From the NCBI GenBank assembly GCA_030064795.1, contig JASJEI010000274.1, positions 1 through 26,966 of the forward strand: a stretch of 26,966 bases of DNA, read 5' to 3'. The position numbers were made by a program, and so were the translations under genes. Position 1 is the first letter of the stretch. Each line of letters begins with the position of its first letter. Shown piece by piece: positions 7,649-16,483 of this stretch. The notes below the pieces were generated by a model. The model saw only the letters and a list, made by a program, of their open reading frames with translations, did not search any database and was not told the DNA's origin. The stretch comes from Pleurocapsa sp. MO_226.B13. GTDB lineage: Bacteria; Cyanobacteriota; Cyanobacteriia; Cyanobacteriales; Xenococcaceae.

Positions 7649-9511
7649 TCAGCTTATTTCAGCTTCGCTCAATTCGTACTGTCTCTGGTGATACTTCCAA
7701 AGCACACCTTTGATTGCTAATAATTCTTGATAATTTCCTTGTTCGGCAATTTTTCCTCGATCGAGAACGACTACTTTGTCTGCCTTAGCAATAGTAGATA
7801 AACGATGAGCGATCGCAATTACAGTTCGATCCTGAGATAGTTTTTCCAAAGACTCTTGAATTAGTCGTTCGGTCAGACTATCTAAAGCACTAGTAGCTTC
7901 ATCTAAAATCAAAATATCTGGATTACGCAGTAATGCACGAGCGATCGCAATACGCTGGCGTTGTCCCCCAGATAGTCTGACCCCTCGATCTCCTAGTACG
8001 GTATCCAAGCCTTCGGGTAATTCTTCGATAAATTCAACTGCATGGGCAAGTTGGGCTACTGACCAAATTTCTTTTTCGTCAATTTTTTCTAAACCGTAGG
8101 CAATATTATCTCTGACTGAGGCATTAAAGATAAATGTATCTTGGCTAACAATCGCCATTTTCCTGCGGACAGAAGTAAGATCGAAATTACGCAAATCTTC
8201 TCCATCGAATAAAATCGAACCTTTTGTGAGGTCATAAAAGCGAGGAATTAGATCGGCTAAGGTAGTTTTTCCCGCTCCCGATTCTCCCACCAATGCCGTA
8301 ATCTTACCTTTTTCAATCGTAAGATTAATATCTTTTAAAATCAAATTATTTGGTTCATAACCAAAACTGACAGATGAGAAATTAATTTCTTGCTGGAGAC
8401 CTGGAAATTTTAGATTACCATTACTTAAATAAGGCTTATCATCATTCTTGAGAAGTTCTTGAATATTATTCACAGAACCTTGAAAACGACTGAGATTTTC
8501 TCTTGCTCCATTTACCTGAGATACTAAAGGCATCATCCTAAATAGCACAAACATAAAGGCAAGTAGTGAAGAAGTTTGCAAACCTCCTTTCGAGATCAAG
8601 AAATGAAATGCCACAATTACCATAGCAATCAGAATAGTGCTAGCTAAGCTGTCTGCTAAGGGTTTTACTAACGCAGAAAGAGAGGCAACTTGAGCTTCAG
8701 CTTTCAGTACCTCAGTACTGGCTCGATAGAATTGTTTTCGCTCAAAATCCTCAGTTGCCGAACCTTTTACCGTTCTAATTCCATTGATAAATTGAATCGC
8801 AATTGAAGCTAACTGACCATTAGCTTTTGGGAGGGCAAAACTCTTTTCTCGAACGCGACGAATTAATGTCGTTAATCCGACGGAGAGAAGAGTGTAGAGC
8901 ATAATTGCAGCAATGGAAAGCTGCCAGGAAAGCCAAAGCATCGACACTACATAAGCTATGAGAGTAGAACCTCTAATAGTCAAATTAGAAAATGCTTCAA
9001 GAGCTTGTTTAAGCTGATTAATTTCGGTAGTAAAGCTATTGATCAGGTCTCCCGAACGACTGGTTGAATAGTAAATTAAGCTCAAGCTCTGAAACTGCTC
9101 AAACAATCGCTTACGAAGACGATCGCACAAATTAGCTTGAGCTAACCTGGAGTAGTAAAATCCCAAATAAGTCAAGAGCGAGCGCGACCAAATAGCGACA
9201 ATAATTAGGGCTGATAGGCGATAAATACGGGTCGCTGGGGATGCTTCAGTTGCCAGAAAAATAGTATCGAGCCACGCGATTCCAGTTTCAATAGGTGGTT
9301 TTTCGGGAGTAGTCAATACTTGCAAAAAAGAGGCGATCAAGCCTACTGTCCCTGCCTCAAAAATAGCAGCGAGTAAAGTAGAAATGAGTGCGCTAATGAC
9401 AATAGCACGAAAGTATTTAAATTCTCGCAGAATTATAAAATTATCCTGCCAGAACCTCGTAGTTTTGATTAATTTGCGCGTCAAAACCGAAATTTTAGAA
9501 TTAATTAGCAT
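7649..9511 (-). CDS. ABC exporter, HepA/MsbA-like (membrane-ATPase fusion)
   Basis: A 620-residue half-transporter: an N-terminal six-helix exporter domain (about 35-330) and a C-terminal ATPase with Walker A GESGAGKTT (409-417), Q-loop Gln457, signature LSGGQ (513-517), Walker B LILDE (534-538) and switch His569. All catalytic residues are present, so it should work as a homodimer. Length and sequence resemble HepA of heterocystous cyanobacteria, which is needed for envelope polysaccharide deposition, and MsbA lipid flippases. In this locus it may move lipid-linked glycan across the inner membrane, a role otherwise filled by Wzx, which is absent here. It lies 28 bp downstream of the unknown gene at 9540-9812. 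Substrate assignment is inferred from neighbours. Confidence 0.85.
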   Translation of the reverse strand: MLINSKISVLTRKLIKTTRFWQDNFIILREFKYFRAIVISALISTLLAAIFEAGTVGLIASFLQVLTTPEKPPIETGIAWLDTIFLATEASPATRIYRLSALIIVAIWSRSLLTYLGFYYSRLAQANLCDRLRKRLFEQFQSLSLIYYSTSRSGDLINSFTTEINQLKQALEAFSNLTIRGSTLIAYVVSMLWLSWQLSIAAIMLYTLLSVGLTTLIRRVREKSFALPKANGQLASIAIQFINGIRTVKGSATEDFERKQFYRASTEVLKAEAQVASLSALVKPLADSLASTILIAMVIVAFHFLISKGGLQTSSLLAFMFVLFRMMPLVSQVNGARENLSRFQGSVNNIQELLKNDDKPYLSNGNLKFPGLQQEINFSSVSFGYEPNNLILKDINLTIEKGKITALVGESGAGKTTLADLIPRFYDLTKGSILFDGEDLRNFDLTSVRRKMAIVSQDTFIFNASVRDNIAYGLEKIDEKEIWSVAQLAHAVEFIEELPEGLDTVLGDRGVRLSGGQRQRIAIARALLRNPDILILDEATSALDSLTERLIQESLEKLSQDRTVIAIAHRLSTIAKADKVVVLDRGKIAEQGNYQELLAIKGVLWKYHQRQYELSEAEIS

Positions 9512-9539
9512 TTTGAAACTTGCTAGAAAAATATGACTG

Positions 9540-9812
9540 TTAAAAGTTAAACGACAAATTTAGATTGTAAATGTACAATCTAGAAGAACCTATTCCATAG
9601 TTTTTCAACCCTAGTTTGGTTAGGATTTTGAATTTGGACAAACGTCTATTTTCCCATGGGTTTTGCCACGCCCGACGCGAAAGCTGCCAGAGATTATGCT
9701 CCTTGCCCAGTTTGTCTTGCAGCCAGCGATCGCTTAAACTGATTTCTCTGCTCAGATCCTGTTGGTTTAAGATCTTGTTAATTAAAATATTGATTAAAGG
9801 TTCAGAATTCAT
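9540..9812 (-). CDS. Unrecognised 90-residue protein upstream of the ABC exporter
   Basis: I do not recognise this protein. It starts MNSEPLINILINK, is rich in Leu, Asn, Trp and Arg, has no clear signal peptide or membrane helix, and has three tryptophans in the middle (WQLSRRAWQNPWENRR). It has no obvious Shine-Dalgarno sequence. It lies 28 bp upstream of the ABC exporter in the same direction, so it may be its first operon partner. The odd C-terminal tail (YIYNLNLSFNF) and short length would also fit the broken N-terminus of a longer gene. Its reality as a protein is uncertain. Confidence 0.4.
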   Translation of the reverse strand: MNSEPLINILINKILNQQDLSREISLSDRWLQDKLGKEHNLWQLSRRAWQNPWENRRLSKFKILTKLGLKNYGIGSSRLYIYNLNLSFNF

Positions 9813-10030
9813 CGATTTTCATTAGCCTAAGTTATTAAATTAATGACATTAGAGTATTAGTTATAAAAAATTGACTAAAAACTGCTTGTTTAAACAAAAA
9901 TTTAAATCTTTAAACTATTTAAGTAGTATTAAATGTTACTCAATAGTCATTCCATAACTCTGCGTTCTTACCCAACTTAAATTACTAATTGTGGCTTGCT
10001 TGGCAATAACGAGGACGAGGGATAATTGCT

Positions 10031-10813
10031 TCAAGACAATAAGGCAATAACTGCAATGATTAAAGCGACAACCGTCACGGCAGAAACAGCGATCGTATAT
10101 TTACGAAAATATTTAAGACGTTTATTTAGCTCGTGAACATAAGATAATTGTCCTTCAACCAAAGTTTGGATGCGGTTTATTTCTGTTGAGTGCTGCTTGG
10201 ATTCTTTGACTGCTTGGCGAACATCATCTACCACAGATTCTAAATCCGCTCTAAAACCCTTGATTTCTTCCACTAGCTCTCCATGTTCGCTTTTTAAGAA
10301 CCCAAAATATTTTTTGATTTCGATTTCCGCCTGTTCGACTTTATTCAATTTTAGTTCCACCTGTCTGACATAATTTTGAATTTCTTGTTTAGTTTGATTG
10401 AGTTGGCTCATGGCTTCTGCTATTCCTGGATTTAAATCGAGAATAATGTCTTCTTGAGCGACTAAACGAATCTGTTCGATAATCTCGCTGGTCTTAGCGG
10501 TTTTTGATATGTAGCTTCTAGCTCCAGCTCTTATTGCGTGAGTGCGATTGTAGCCTCCTTCGCTACCGCTTAGTACGATAACTTTAGTCTCAGGAAAATC
10601 CTGGACAATTTTTTCGGTTGCAGTTAAGCCATCCATAACTGGCATATTGATATCGATTAAAACTATATCTGGGCGTAGTAGGTCAATTTTTTCTAAAGCT
10701 AATTGTCCGTTATTTGCTTGCCCGACTATTTGCAGGTCTGGTTCGCTTTCTAATGAAGTTTGTAAGATCTCACAAAGAAGGTCTTGGTCATCTGCTAACA
10801 AAATACGAATCAT
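10031..10813 (-). CDS. Membrane-anchored response regulator: receiver, coiled coil, C-terminal transmembrane helix
   Basis: A 260-residue protein. Residues 1-120 are a CheY-like receiver with every active-site residue: acidic pair D8/D9, phospho-acceptor D54 in LIDINMPVMDG, S82 and K104. Residues about 130-235 are charged and heptad-like, consistent with a long coiled coil. Residues 240-259 (TIAVSAVTVVALIIAVIALL) form one transmembrane helix at the extreme C-terminus. There is no helix-turn-helix or enzymatic output domain, so it should act by phosphorylation-dependent protein contact at the inner membrane. It lies 93 bp downstream of the Wzc-like gene in the same direction, so its partner may be that co-polymerase. 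The cognate histidine kinase is not in the window. Confidence 0.85.
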   Translation of the reverse strand: MIRILLADDQDLLCEILQTSLESEPDLQIVGQANNGQLALEKIDLLRPDIVLIDINMPVMDGLTATEKIVQDFPETKVIVLSGSEGGYNRTHAIRAGARSYISKTAKTSEIIEQIRLVAQEDIILDLNPGIAEAMSQLNQTKQEIQNYVRQVELKLNKVEQAEIEIKKYFGFLKSEHGELVEEIKGFRADLESVVDDVRQAVKESKQHSTEINRIQTLVEGQLSYVHELNKRLKYFRKYTIAVSAVTVVALIIAVIALLS

Positions 10814-10906
10814 TTACTTATCGATGAAGTAGTAATATTGGCGATTTTTTCTAGGATTACAACTCGGAATATCTAGTGAAAAAATTAATATTATACAAGT
10901 TCAAGA

Positions 10907-13159
10907 TTAATTCATCTCGGCAGGAGGAAGTTCTTTAAGCATAGATTCCCATTGGGGTTGATATATTTGGCGTAACTTGGCTTCGCTAGCCTCTCCACCA
11001 TCGGCAACGATTCCCAAGACATTAAGCTGACTCAAAAGAGCGTTTGCCTCTGACAATTTAGACTTAGTAATGCGGTTGATTTTTTCAATTAAAACTACTC
11101 CTTGGCAGCACTGGGCGGTTTGTAATACATCTACGTAACCTAAAACGGGAGGAGAATTCAACAGCACCAAGTCATAATTACGTTCAAAGGCAAACATCAA
11201 CTCTTTAATTCGAGAAGAATTGAGCAGTTTGATCGGGTCACTGACGCTAGTAGAACCAGCTGTCAACAGCTCCACTTCTTCATTGAGCAAAGAGACTGTT
11301 TGAATCTGAGCATTGGTAATTTCTCCCATCAAGAAGTTAGATAACCCCCGCTCGTTTTCGACCCTAAACTTTTGATGAAGACTGGGAAAACGAAAGTTAG
11401 TATCGATTAGCAACACTTTTTGATTGGCACGTACCGCACTGGAAGCCAGACCCAACATTAAGGTTAAGCTATCTACTCCCGGTTCAATGGAAGTAATTAG
11501 TAGTGATTGATTAGTACCCTCGGGATTTAAATGTTTGACATTTTGATAAATTAAATCCAAAGCTTCTCTGAGGGGTCTTAAATAAATTGCTTGTTCGATC
11601 GAACGATCGCGATCGCTAAATTGATTTAGTAGCAGGTCTGAATTTTGCTGATTGAGACTTTCTGCTGGTAGTTCGGGGATTATACCCAACAGAATTTGAC
11701 CAGACTCTTGCTCTAGTTCTTGAGGACTATGAATTGTATCGTCTGTTGCCTCTCTAGCGAAAGCTGCGCCAAGCCCCAAGAATGAGCCTACTACTAACCC
11801 AGCTAGAATTGTTTTGAGTTTGTTAGGACTTTCATCTTCCCCCAGATCGGGTGCTTCGACCACTTGCCACTTTAGCCCCCCGCGATCTATTTCGATACTG
11901 AGTTTTTGTCTGGCTGATAATAATTGATCTACCGTAGTTCGTCCCACCTCTACTGCTGGTTTGAGACGATTATACTCCGCTATTAGACTGGGAAAGCTAT
12001 CGGTCTCTGCCTGCAATCTTTGTTCTGCTGCTTCTAGACTGGTTTTTTTGGCTTGGAGGGAATCTAATTGGGTTTCTAAATTTGCTAATTGATTTGCAGA
12101 TTCTAGATCGTTATCCCCTAATTGCCCCTCTTTGACTAAGTTGGCTTCAGTGAGATTTAGATTTTCAGGAGTGTCGCCCAAAACGTTTTGAGCTTCTGCT
12201 TTGAGCAAAGAGCGTTCTTCTCTTAGTTGTTCTTTGAGATTTCGGATTACTGGATCGCTATCTTTGAATCGAGCTTGTCTGGCTTTAAGAGCTAATTCAG
12301 TTTTTTGCATCTGTTCGAGCAAGGTTTGATAACGAGGAGACTGGCTCAAACGTGCTGCGACCGAAGCTTGTTGGGGAGAACGCTTTAGCTGTTCTTGCCA
12401 AGCATTATACTGAGCCAGAGTATTTTGATAATCGACTCGAACCTGACGCTTTTGGGAGCGAATCTCTTTGAGTTCTTCTGCTGCGCTACTAGCTCTTTGT
12501 ACGGGATCGACTAAGTTGTAGGTTTTACGAAAATTCTCCAGTTCATTTTCCGCTTGAGTTACTTTTTGACGGGCAATAGGGAGTTGGGTATCAATAAAAG
12601 ATAGCCCCTGAGCTAGTCTTTCTTGTTGTTGTTGGCGAGTATAGTCTTGATAGACCCGAATAATTTCCTCCAATACCCTCTTGGTTTTTTGAGGGTCGTT
12701 ATCAACATATTCCCCCTCAAAAACCGTAGTTTTGATGCGATCGTTATCATAATCATCTCCTTGCACCTGGGAGATACTAAAGTTTTCTTCTAAAGTCTCA
12801 AGTTCCAGGTCTGGATATTCGGAGCTTAGAGCATTTTTGGCTTCTTTGAGTAGCTGCGAACTACGCATCAACTCTAGCTGAGTAGCATAATCTTCTACTT
12901 CCACATTTAGATCTTCGTAGACATTTTTTCTCAACTCCGATTCTTTACTGCGGTAAACAGAATCTATTAATAATTGAAAAGAACTTTCATAAACAGGCTC
13001 TTGAGTTAGAGCCAAAATTGTAGACAATGATAAAGCTCCAGCTAAAACACCTAAAAACCAGTTTCGCCGACGTATTAAAGTAGAAAACAGCTTGCCGTAG
13101 CCTAAATCGGCTTCTGCTTCTACTTCTGGTACATTGCTCTGTTTGATTATTGCCGTCAT
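10907..13159 (-). CDS. Wzc/GumC-like polysaccharide co-polymerase with degenerate BY-kinase domain
   Basis: A 750-residue protein with the full architecture of a polysaccharide co-polymerase fused to a bacterial tyrosine kinase: transmembrane helix 1 (about 34-52), a large periplasmic Wzz-like region with coiled coils (about 180-425), helix 2 (about 449-468) and a cytoplasmic MinD-like domain (about 525-720). The ATPase is degenerate. Walker A reads SIEPGVDSLT (557-566), with Ser564 where the catalytic Lys belongs. Walker B reads LVLLNSPP (664-671), with Asn668 in place of Asp. Walker A' Asp586 is kept. The tail (QIYQPQWESMLKELPPAEMN) has a single Tyr and no Tyr cluster. It probably still controls chain length or export as a scaffold, but tyrosine autophosphorylation is unlikely. 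The reading frame is intact, so this is not simple decay. Confidence 0.9.
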   Translation of the reverse strand: MTAIIKQSNVPEVEAEADLGYGKLFSTLIRRRNWFLGVLAGALSLSTILALTQEPVYESSFQLLIDSVYRSKESELRKNVYEDLNVEVEDYATQLELMRSSQLLKEAKNALSSEYPDLELETLEENFSISQVQGDDYDNDRIKTTVFEGEYVDNDPQKTKRVLEEIIRVYQDYTRQQQQERLAQGLSFIDTQLPIARQKVTQAENELENFRKTYNLVDPVQRASSAAEELKEIRSQKRQVRVDYQNTLAQYNAWQEQLKRSPQQASVAARLSQSPRYQTLLEQMQKTELALKARQARFKDSDPVIRNLKEQLREERSLLKAEAQNVLGDTPENLNLTEANLVKEGQLGDNDLESANQLANLETQLDSLQAKKTSLEAAEQRLQAETDSFPSLIAEYNRLKPAVEVGRTTVDQLLSARQKLSIEIDRGGLKWQVVEAPDLGEDESPNKLKTILAGLVVGSFLGLGAAFAREATDDTIHSPQELEQESGQILLGIIPELPAESLNQQNSDLLLNQFSDRDRSIEQAIYLRPLREALDLIYQNVKHLNPEGTNQSLLITSIEPGVDSLTLMLGLASSAVRANQKVLLIDTNFRFPSLHQKFRVENERGLSNFLMGEITNAQIQTVSLLNEEVELLTAGSTSVSDPIKLLNSSRIKELMFAFERNYDLVLLNSPPVLGYVDVLQTAQCCQGVVLIEKINRITKSKLSEANALLSQLNVLGIVADGGEASEAKLRQIYQPQWESMLKELPPAEMN

Positions 13160-13340
13160 TACTTAAACCGTGATTATTAATAATTTTAAAAGCACGTTTT
13201 TAAAATTTAGTTAATGTTACCGTAATTATTTGCTGTTGCGTCGTTCAATTGGACATTTATCGCTCATTTTCGCTACCAGTTTGAGCCAAAAGCTTTTAAG
13301 CCTCAAATCTCTTATCCTGCTCTAATTTATCTCTAGCTTC

Positions 13341-14480
13341 TCAGTTGAGATCGGTTATTCTCTGCAATAAATTAGGTTCGACCAGATCGCTAATCGAGCG
13401 ATCGCAAACTGATTCAACGATCTCGGTAATTTTTTGGAAAAAGACAATCTCTGAAAAGTTAGACAGGGCATGGTCTCTGATTTGAGAGCGATCCCACTGT
13501 ACCCGTTCGGCTTCCAAAATTGCTTGTTTGACACCTTCAGCAGTTTGAGAATGAAAGAAAACTCCCGTCTTACCTGGTACCTGAGTATCTAGTACTCCTC
13601 CCGCCCCGTAAGAAATTACTGGTGTTCCACTCGCATTAGCTTCTACGGGAACCAAGCCATAATCTTCCAATGCTGCTACTACTACTGTCCTGGCTTTGGA
13701 CATCAATTCTCGTCTTTGGCGATCGCTAACGTAACCTAAAAATTTAATATTATCTTTTGCTTGGGCTTCTAATTTGGCTCTTTCTGGCCCATCACCAATA
13801 ATCGATAACGGTAACTTTAGTTGATTAAACGCCTCAATAATTACATCGACTTTTTTATAGCCAAATAAACGACAAGCGACTAAATAAAAATCCTCCTTTC
13901 GATCCGAAAAAGAAAATTTATTACTATCGATCGGATAATTGACTGTAATTGCTTTGCGACCGTAATATTGCCAAATTCTCTCTGCGACAATACTAGAATT
14001 GGCAATATACACATCTGGCTCTCTAGCATATCTAAGATCCACTTTTCGCATGAGTCGAAAAATCTCCTCGATCACAAAAGAGTATTTTTTATAGTCAGAA
14101 TACTGTTGCAGATAGGTCGATGTATCCCACAAAAAGCGAGTCACATTGTGACAAAAACAAATATGTTTTGCGGAGGCTTTAGTGCGGACTGCTTTAGCAA
14201 AGCTACTAGTACTACTGATTACTAAATCGTAATCCCGTAAGTCCAGGGTTCGGAATAGGGGATAATACAAAGGAGCAAATAAACGGAAGTGTTTATTTGC
14301 TCCTGGTAAATGTTGCAAAGCAGTAGTGTTTACCTGGCGGTTGCCTAAATCAATCGTTGTCTTGGGGTTGTATACCGATGTAAAAATATCGGCCGTGGGA
14401 AAGTAATGGCATAAAAGTTCAAATACCCTCTCCGCTCCTCCCCTCTGTGTCAGGTAGTCATGAACTAAGGCGATTTTCAT
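13341..14480 (-). CDS. GT4-family glycosyltransferase, WbaZ-like
   Basis: A 379-residue GT-B enzyme. The opening KIALVHDYLTQRGGAERVFE (residues 2-21), with the GGAE acceptor loop, CFCHNVTRFLWD (108-119) and the EX7E pair E272/E280 in LEDYGLVPVEANASG match the WbaZ/mannosyltransferase branch of GT4. These add mannose or a related sugar to lipid-linked glycans. The donor is inferred only from family resemblance. It is the first of a leftward series with the Wzc-like gene 181 bp downstream. The coding sequence carries a perfect 14-bp inverted repeat (14271-14304) over codons for residues 59-70, which could fold in the mRNA. Confidence 0.85.
   Translation of the reverse strand: MKIALVHDYLTQRGGAERVFELLCHYFPTADIFTSVYNPKTTIDLGNRQVNTTALQHLPGANKHFRLFAPLYYPLFRTLDLRDYDLVISSTSSFAKAVRTKASAKHICFCHNVTRFLWDTSTYLQQYSDYKKYSFVIEEIFRLMRKVDLRYAREPDVYIANSSIVAERIWQYYGRKAITVNYPIDSNKFSFSDRKEDFYLVACRLFGYKKVDVIIEAFNQLKLPLSIIGDGPERAKLEAQAKDNIKFLGYVSDRQRRELMSKARTVVVAALEDYGLVPVEANASGTPVISYGAGGVLDTQVPGKTGVFFHSQTAEGVKQAILEAERVQWDRSQIRDHALSNFSEIVFFQKITEIVESVCDRSISDLVEPNLLQRITDLN
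14271..14304. repeat. Perfect 14-bp inverted repeat inside a glycosyltransferase gene
   Basis: AGGAGCAAATAAAC (14271-14284) and its exact reverse complement GTTTATTTGCTCCT (14291-14304) are separated by six bases. The hairpin lies about 180 bases into the leftward gene at 13341-14480, in codons for an ordinary-looking family segment (GANKHFRLFAP). Confidence 0.8.
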
Positions 14481-14764
14481 ATTAGATTTTGTAAGTGTGA
14501 ATGGAGTTTTAAATTCAAAGCAGCCAAGCTGAACCTTAATAATTGAGAAGCTTAAGTGTAATTACTGAGATTGAAAACTATTGTGCCAAAAACATACTAA
14601 ATTTCTCGGTAATATTACTACAGATCTAAAAACTTAATATATTAGCCTGAAGACAAGATTCTCAGTAGAGTCAGTTTTCTAGAGTTTGAAGACTAATTGT
14701 TTTTGTATACCTTATACTGATATGACTATTTGTTATCTAGAAAACAAATTCAGAATTAAAGAAC

Positions 14765-15895
14765 ATGAAAACCTTACAATTGGGGATGGGTTGGTTTCCC
14801 GAACAATCAGGGGGACTGAACCGCTATTATTACGGCTGTACTCAGCATTTGCCCCAGGAGGGGGTAGAGGTACGAGGATTAGTCACTGGTTCGGAACTAG
14901 TAGCAGCTAATACCCAAAATTTAATTAGTTCTTTTGCTTCTACAGAAACTTCTTTACTCAATCGTTGGCGAGGAATCAGACAGTCTCTCAAGCAATTAAA
15001 TACGGCAGATTACGATCTGGCGGTAGCTCATTTTGCTCTTTATACTTTTCCAGTCCTAGATCGACTCCAAGAACTGCCCTTAGTATTTCATTTTCATGGC
15101 CCCTGGGCATTAGAAAGCAATACAGAAAATCCAACGTCTCTAGTAATTCGGTTGAAAAAAACTCTAGAACAAATTACCTATCGTCGAGCTAGTAGCTTTA
15201 TTGTCTTGTCTCAAGCCTTCCAAAATATTCTCCACCAACAGTATGGTGTTCCCCGCCAAAAAATTCAGATCGTTCCTGGAGGTGTAGATTTAAAACAGTT
15301 TGCCGTCTCTATCTCCTCTAGGGAAGCGAGAACCCAACTCGGTTGGGAACAAGAGCGAACGATTCTCTTTTGTGTCCGAAGACTGGCTAGGCGTATGGGT
15401 CTAGAAAATTTAATTCAGGCGATCGCTCTTGTCAAGATTCGACATCCAGAGGTTCTGTTATGTATTGCGGGTAAAGGTGCTTTAGCCCCTATTTTAGAGA
15501 AGCAAATTGCCGAATTAGATCTGACTAATCACGTCCGTTTGTTGGGTTATTTGTCCGACGAACAACTACCCATCGCCTACCGTGCAGCCGATTTTTCGGT
15601 AGTGCCAACCGTCTCTTTTGAAGGATTTGGCTTGATTGTTATTGAATCTTTGGCAGTGGGAACGCCCGTCTTGGGAACGCCCGTCGGAGGTATTCCCGAA
15701 ATTTTAGAGCCATTCTGTCCCGATCTGCTGTTTGAGGATACTTCTGTCGATAAATTAGCCCAGGGAATTATCGAAGTACTGTCACAACAGCGAAAATTAC
15801 CCAGTCGTGAAACCTGTCAAGTTTATGCCAGAGATAATTATGCTTGGTCGGTAATTACCCCACAAATCAAATCGGTTTACGAGCAAGCTTGTTAG
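14765..15895 (+). CDS. GT4-family glycosyltransferase
   Basis: A 376-residue GT-B enzyme. It has an N-terminal acceptor loop EQSGGLNRY (13-21), HFHGPW (109-114), a donor-domain opening VRRLARRMGLENL (204-216) and the EX7E pair E286/E294 in FEGFGLIVIESLAVGTP. Both Rossmann halves are complete. It begins a rightward group: the tyrosine phosphatase follows after 77 bp and the glutathione S-transferase after a further 31 bp. The ATG has only a weak purine-rich upstream sequence (AAAGAA). Its 284-bp upstream spacer is shared with the divergent WbaZ-like gene. Donor and acceptor cannot be read from sequence. Confidence 0.85.
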   Translation: MKTLQLGMGWFPEQSGGLNRYYYGCTQHLPQEGVEVRGLVTGSELVAANTQNLISSFASTETSLLNRWRGIRQSLKQLNTADYDLAVAHFALYTFPVLDRLQELPLVFHFHGPWALESNTENPTSLVIRLKKTLEQITYRRASSFIVLSQAFQNILHQQYGVPRQKIQIVPGGVDLKQFAVSISSREARTQLGWEQERTILFCVRRLARRMGLENLIQAIALVKIRHPEVLLCIAGKGALAPILEKQIAELDLTNHVRLLGYLSDEQLPIAYRAADFSVVPTVSFEGFGLIVIESLAVGTPVLGTPVGGIPEILEPFCPDLLFEDTSVDKLAQGIIEVLSQQRKLPSRETCQVYARDNYAWSVITPQIKSVYEQAC

Positions 15896-15921
15896 TCATT
15901 GCTCATCGGTCATTAGTCATT
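15893..15921. repeat. Degenerate GTCATT-type short tandem repeat
   Basis: TAGTCATTGCTCATCGGTCATTAGTCATT is made of imperfect 7-base units of the type GTCATTA/GTCATTG/CTCATCG. Such heptameric strings are common between cyanobacterial genes. It begins in the stop codon of the glycosyltransferase gene. Confidence 0.5.
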
Positions 15922-15972
15922 TTGTTTGGCATTTGACTTTAATAATACAAATCAACTATTAGTATTTGAATC

Positions 15973-16452
15973 ATGAAACGACAAAATAATAGGGCGATCG
16001 CCAAGATTTTATTTGTCTGTAGCGGGAATGTTTGTCGCAGTGTCATGGCGGAGGCACTATTAAAAGATCGACTCAACAATACTCAGATTCAAGTACAGTC
16101 TGCTGGTATTTCCGCAGTTAATGGCGCATCTATTTTGCCCAATACTAAAGCTATTTTGGCGACCAAAGGTATAGACTATACGGGTTCTTCTCAAGTTATT
16201 ACTTCCGATTTGATTCGATGGTCGGATTTAATTTTAACCATGACCCAAAGTCACAAATATTTTTTGCTCTCACAACTTCCTCGTTTGGGTCAGAAAGTTT
16301 TTACCCTCAAGGAATATGTTGGCGAAACTGAAGTTCTCGATCTGAATATTCCCCAGGAAAATTTAGCTAGCTATGGTCGATGTCTGAGGGAAATAGAAAC
16401 TGCGATCGAGTTACTGATTAAAAAGATTCAAGACCAAACACAAAAGTCCTAA
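15973..16452 (+). CDS. Low-molecular-weight protein tyrosine phosphatase family, altered acid loop
   Basis: A 159-residue protein of usual family length. The N-terminal phosphate loop VCSGNVCRS holds the nucleophile Cys16 and Arg22 (CX5R). SAGISAVNGAS (43-53) and the region up to LTMTQSH (88-94) match the family. Near the C-terminus, where the general-acid loop normally reads DPxG, the sequence is LDLNIPQENLASY (122-134), so Ile126 appears to occupy the catalytic aspartate position. Such phosphatases (Wzb, YwlE) usually dephosphorylate the Wzc kinase of the same locus. Here the Wzc-like partner also looks kinase-dead. The protein may have weak or changed activity, or bind phosphoprotein without hydrolysing it. 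The loop alignment was done by eye. Confidence 0.8.
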   Translation: MKRQNNRAIAKILFVCSGNVCRSVMAEALLKDRLNNTQIQVQSAGISAVNGASILPNTKAILATKGIDYTGSSQVITSDLIRWSDLILTMTQSHKYFLLSQLPRLGQKVFTLKEYVGETEVLDLNIPQENLASYGRCLREIETAIELLIKKIQDQTQKS

Positions 16453-16483
16453 ACTAATAATTGTCCCTCGCCGATTATTAGCT

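Noticed and set aside
9616..9825. Rightward 69-codon ORF opposite the small gene at 9540-9812
   Set aside because: Cys/Ser/Arg/Leu-rich composition typical of an antisense shadow; no ribosome binding site or motif.
10907..13159. Sequencing error as the cause of the altered Walker motifs in the Wzc-like gene
   Set aside because: The frame is intact over 750 codons and the changes occur at three separate places (562-566, 668, C-terminus), so random read errors are an unlikely explanation.
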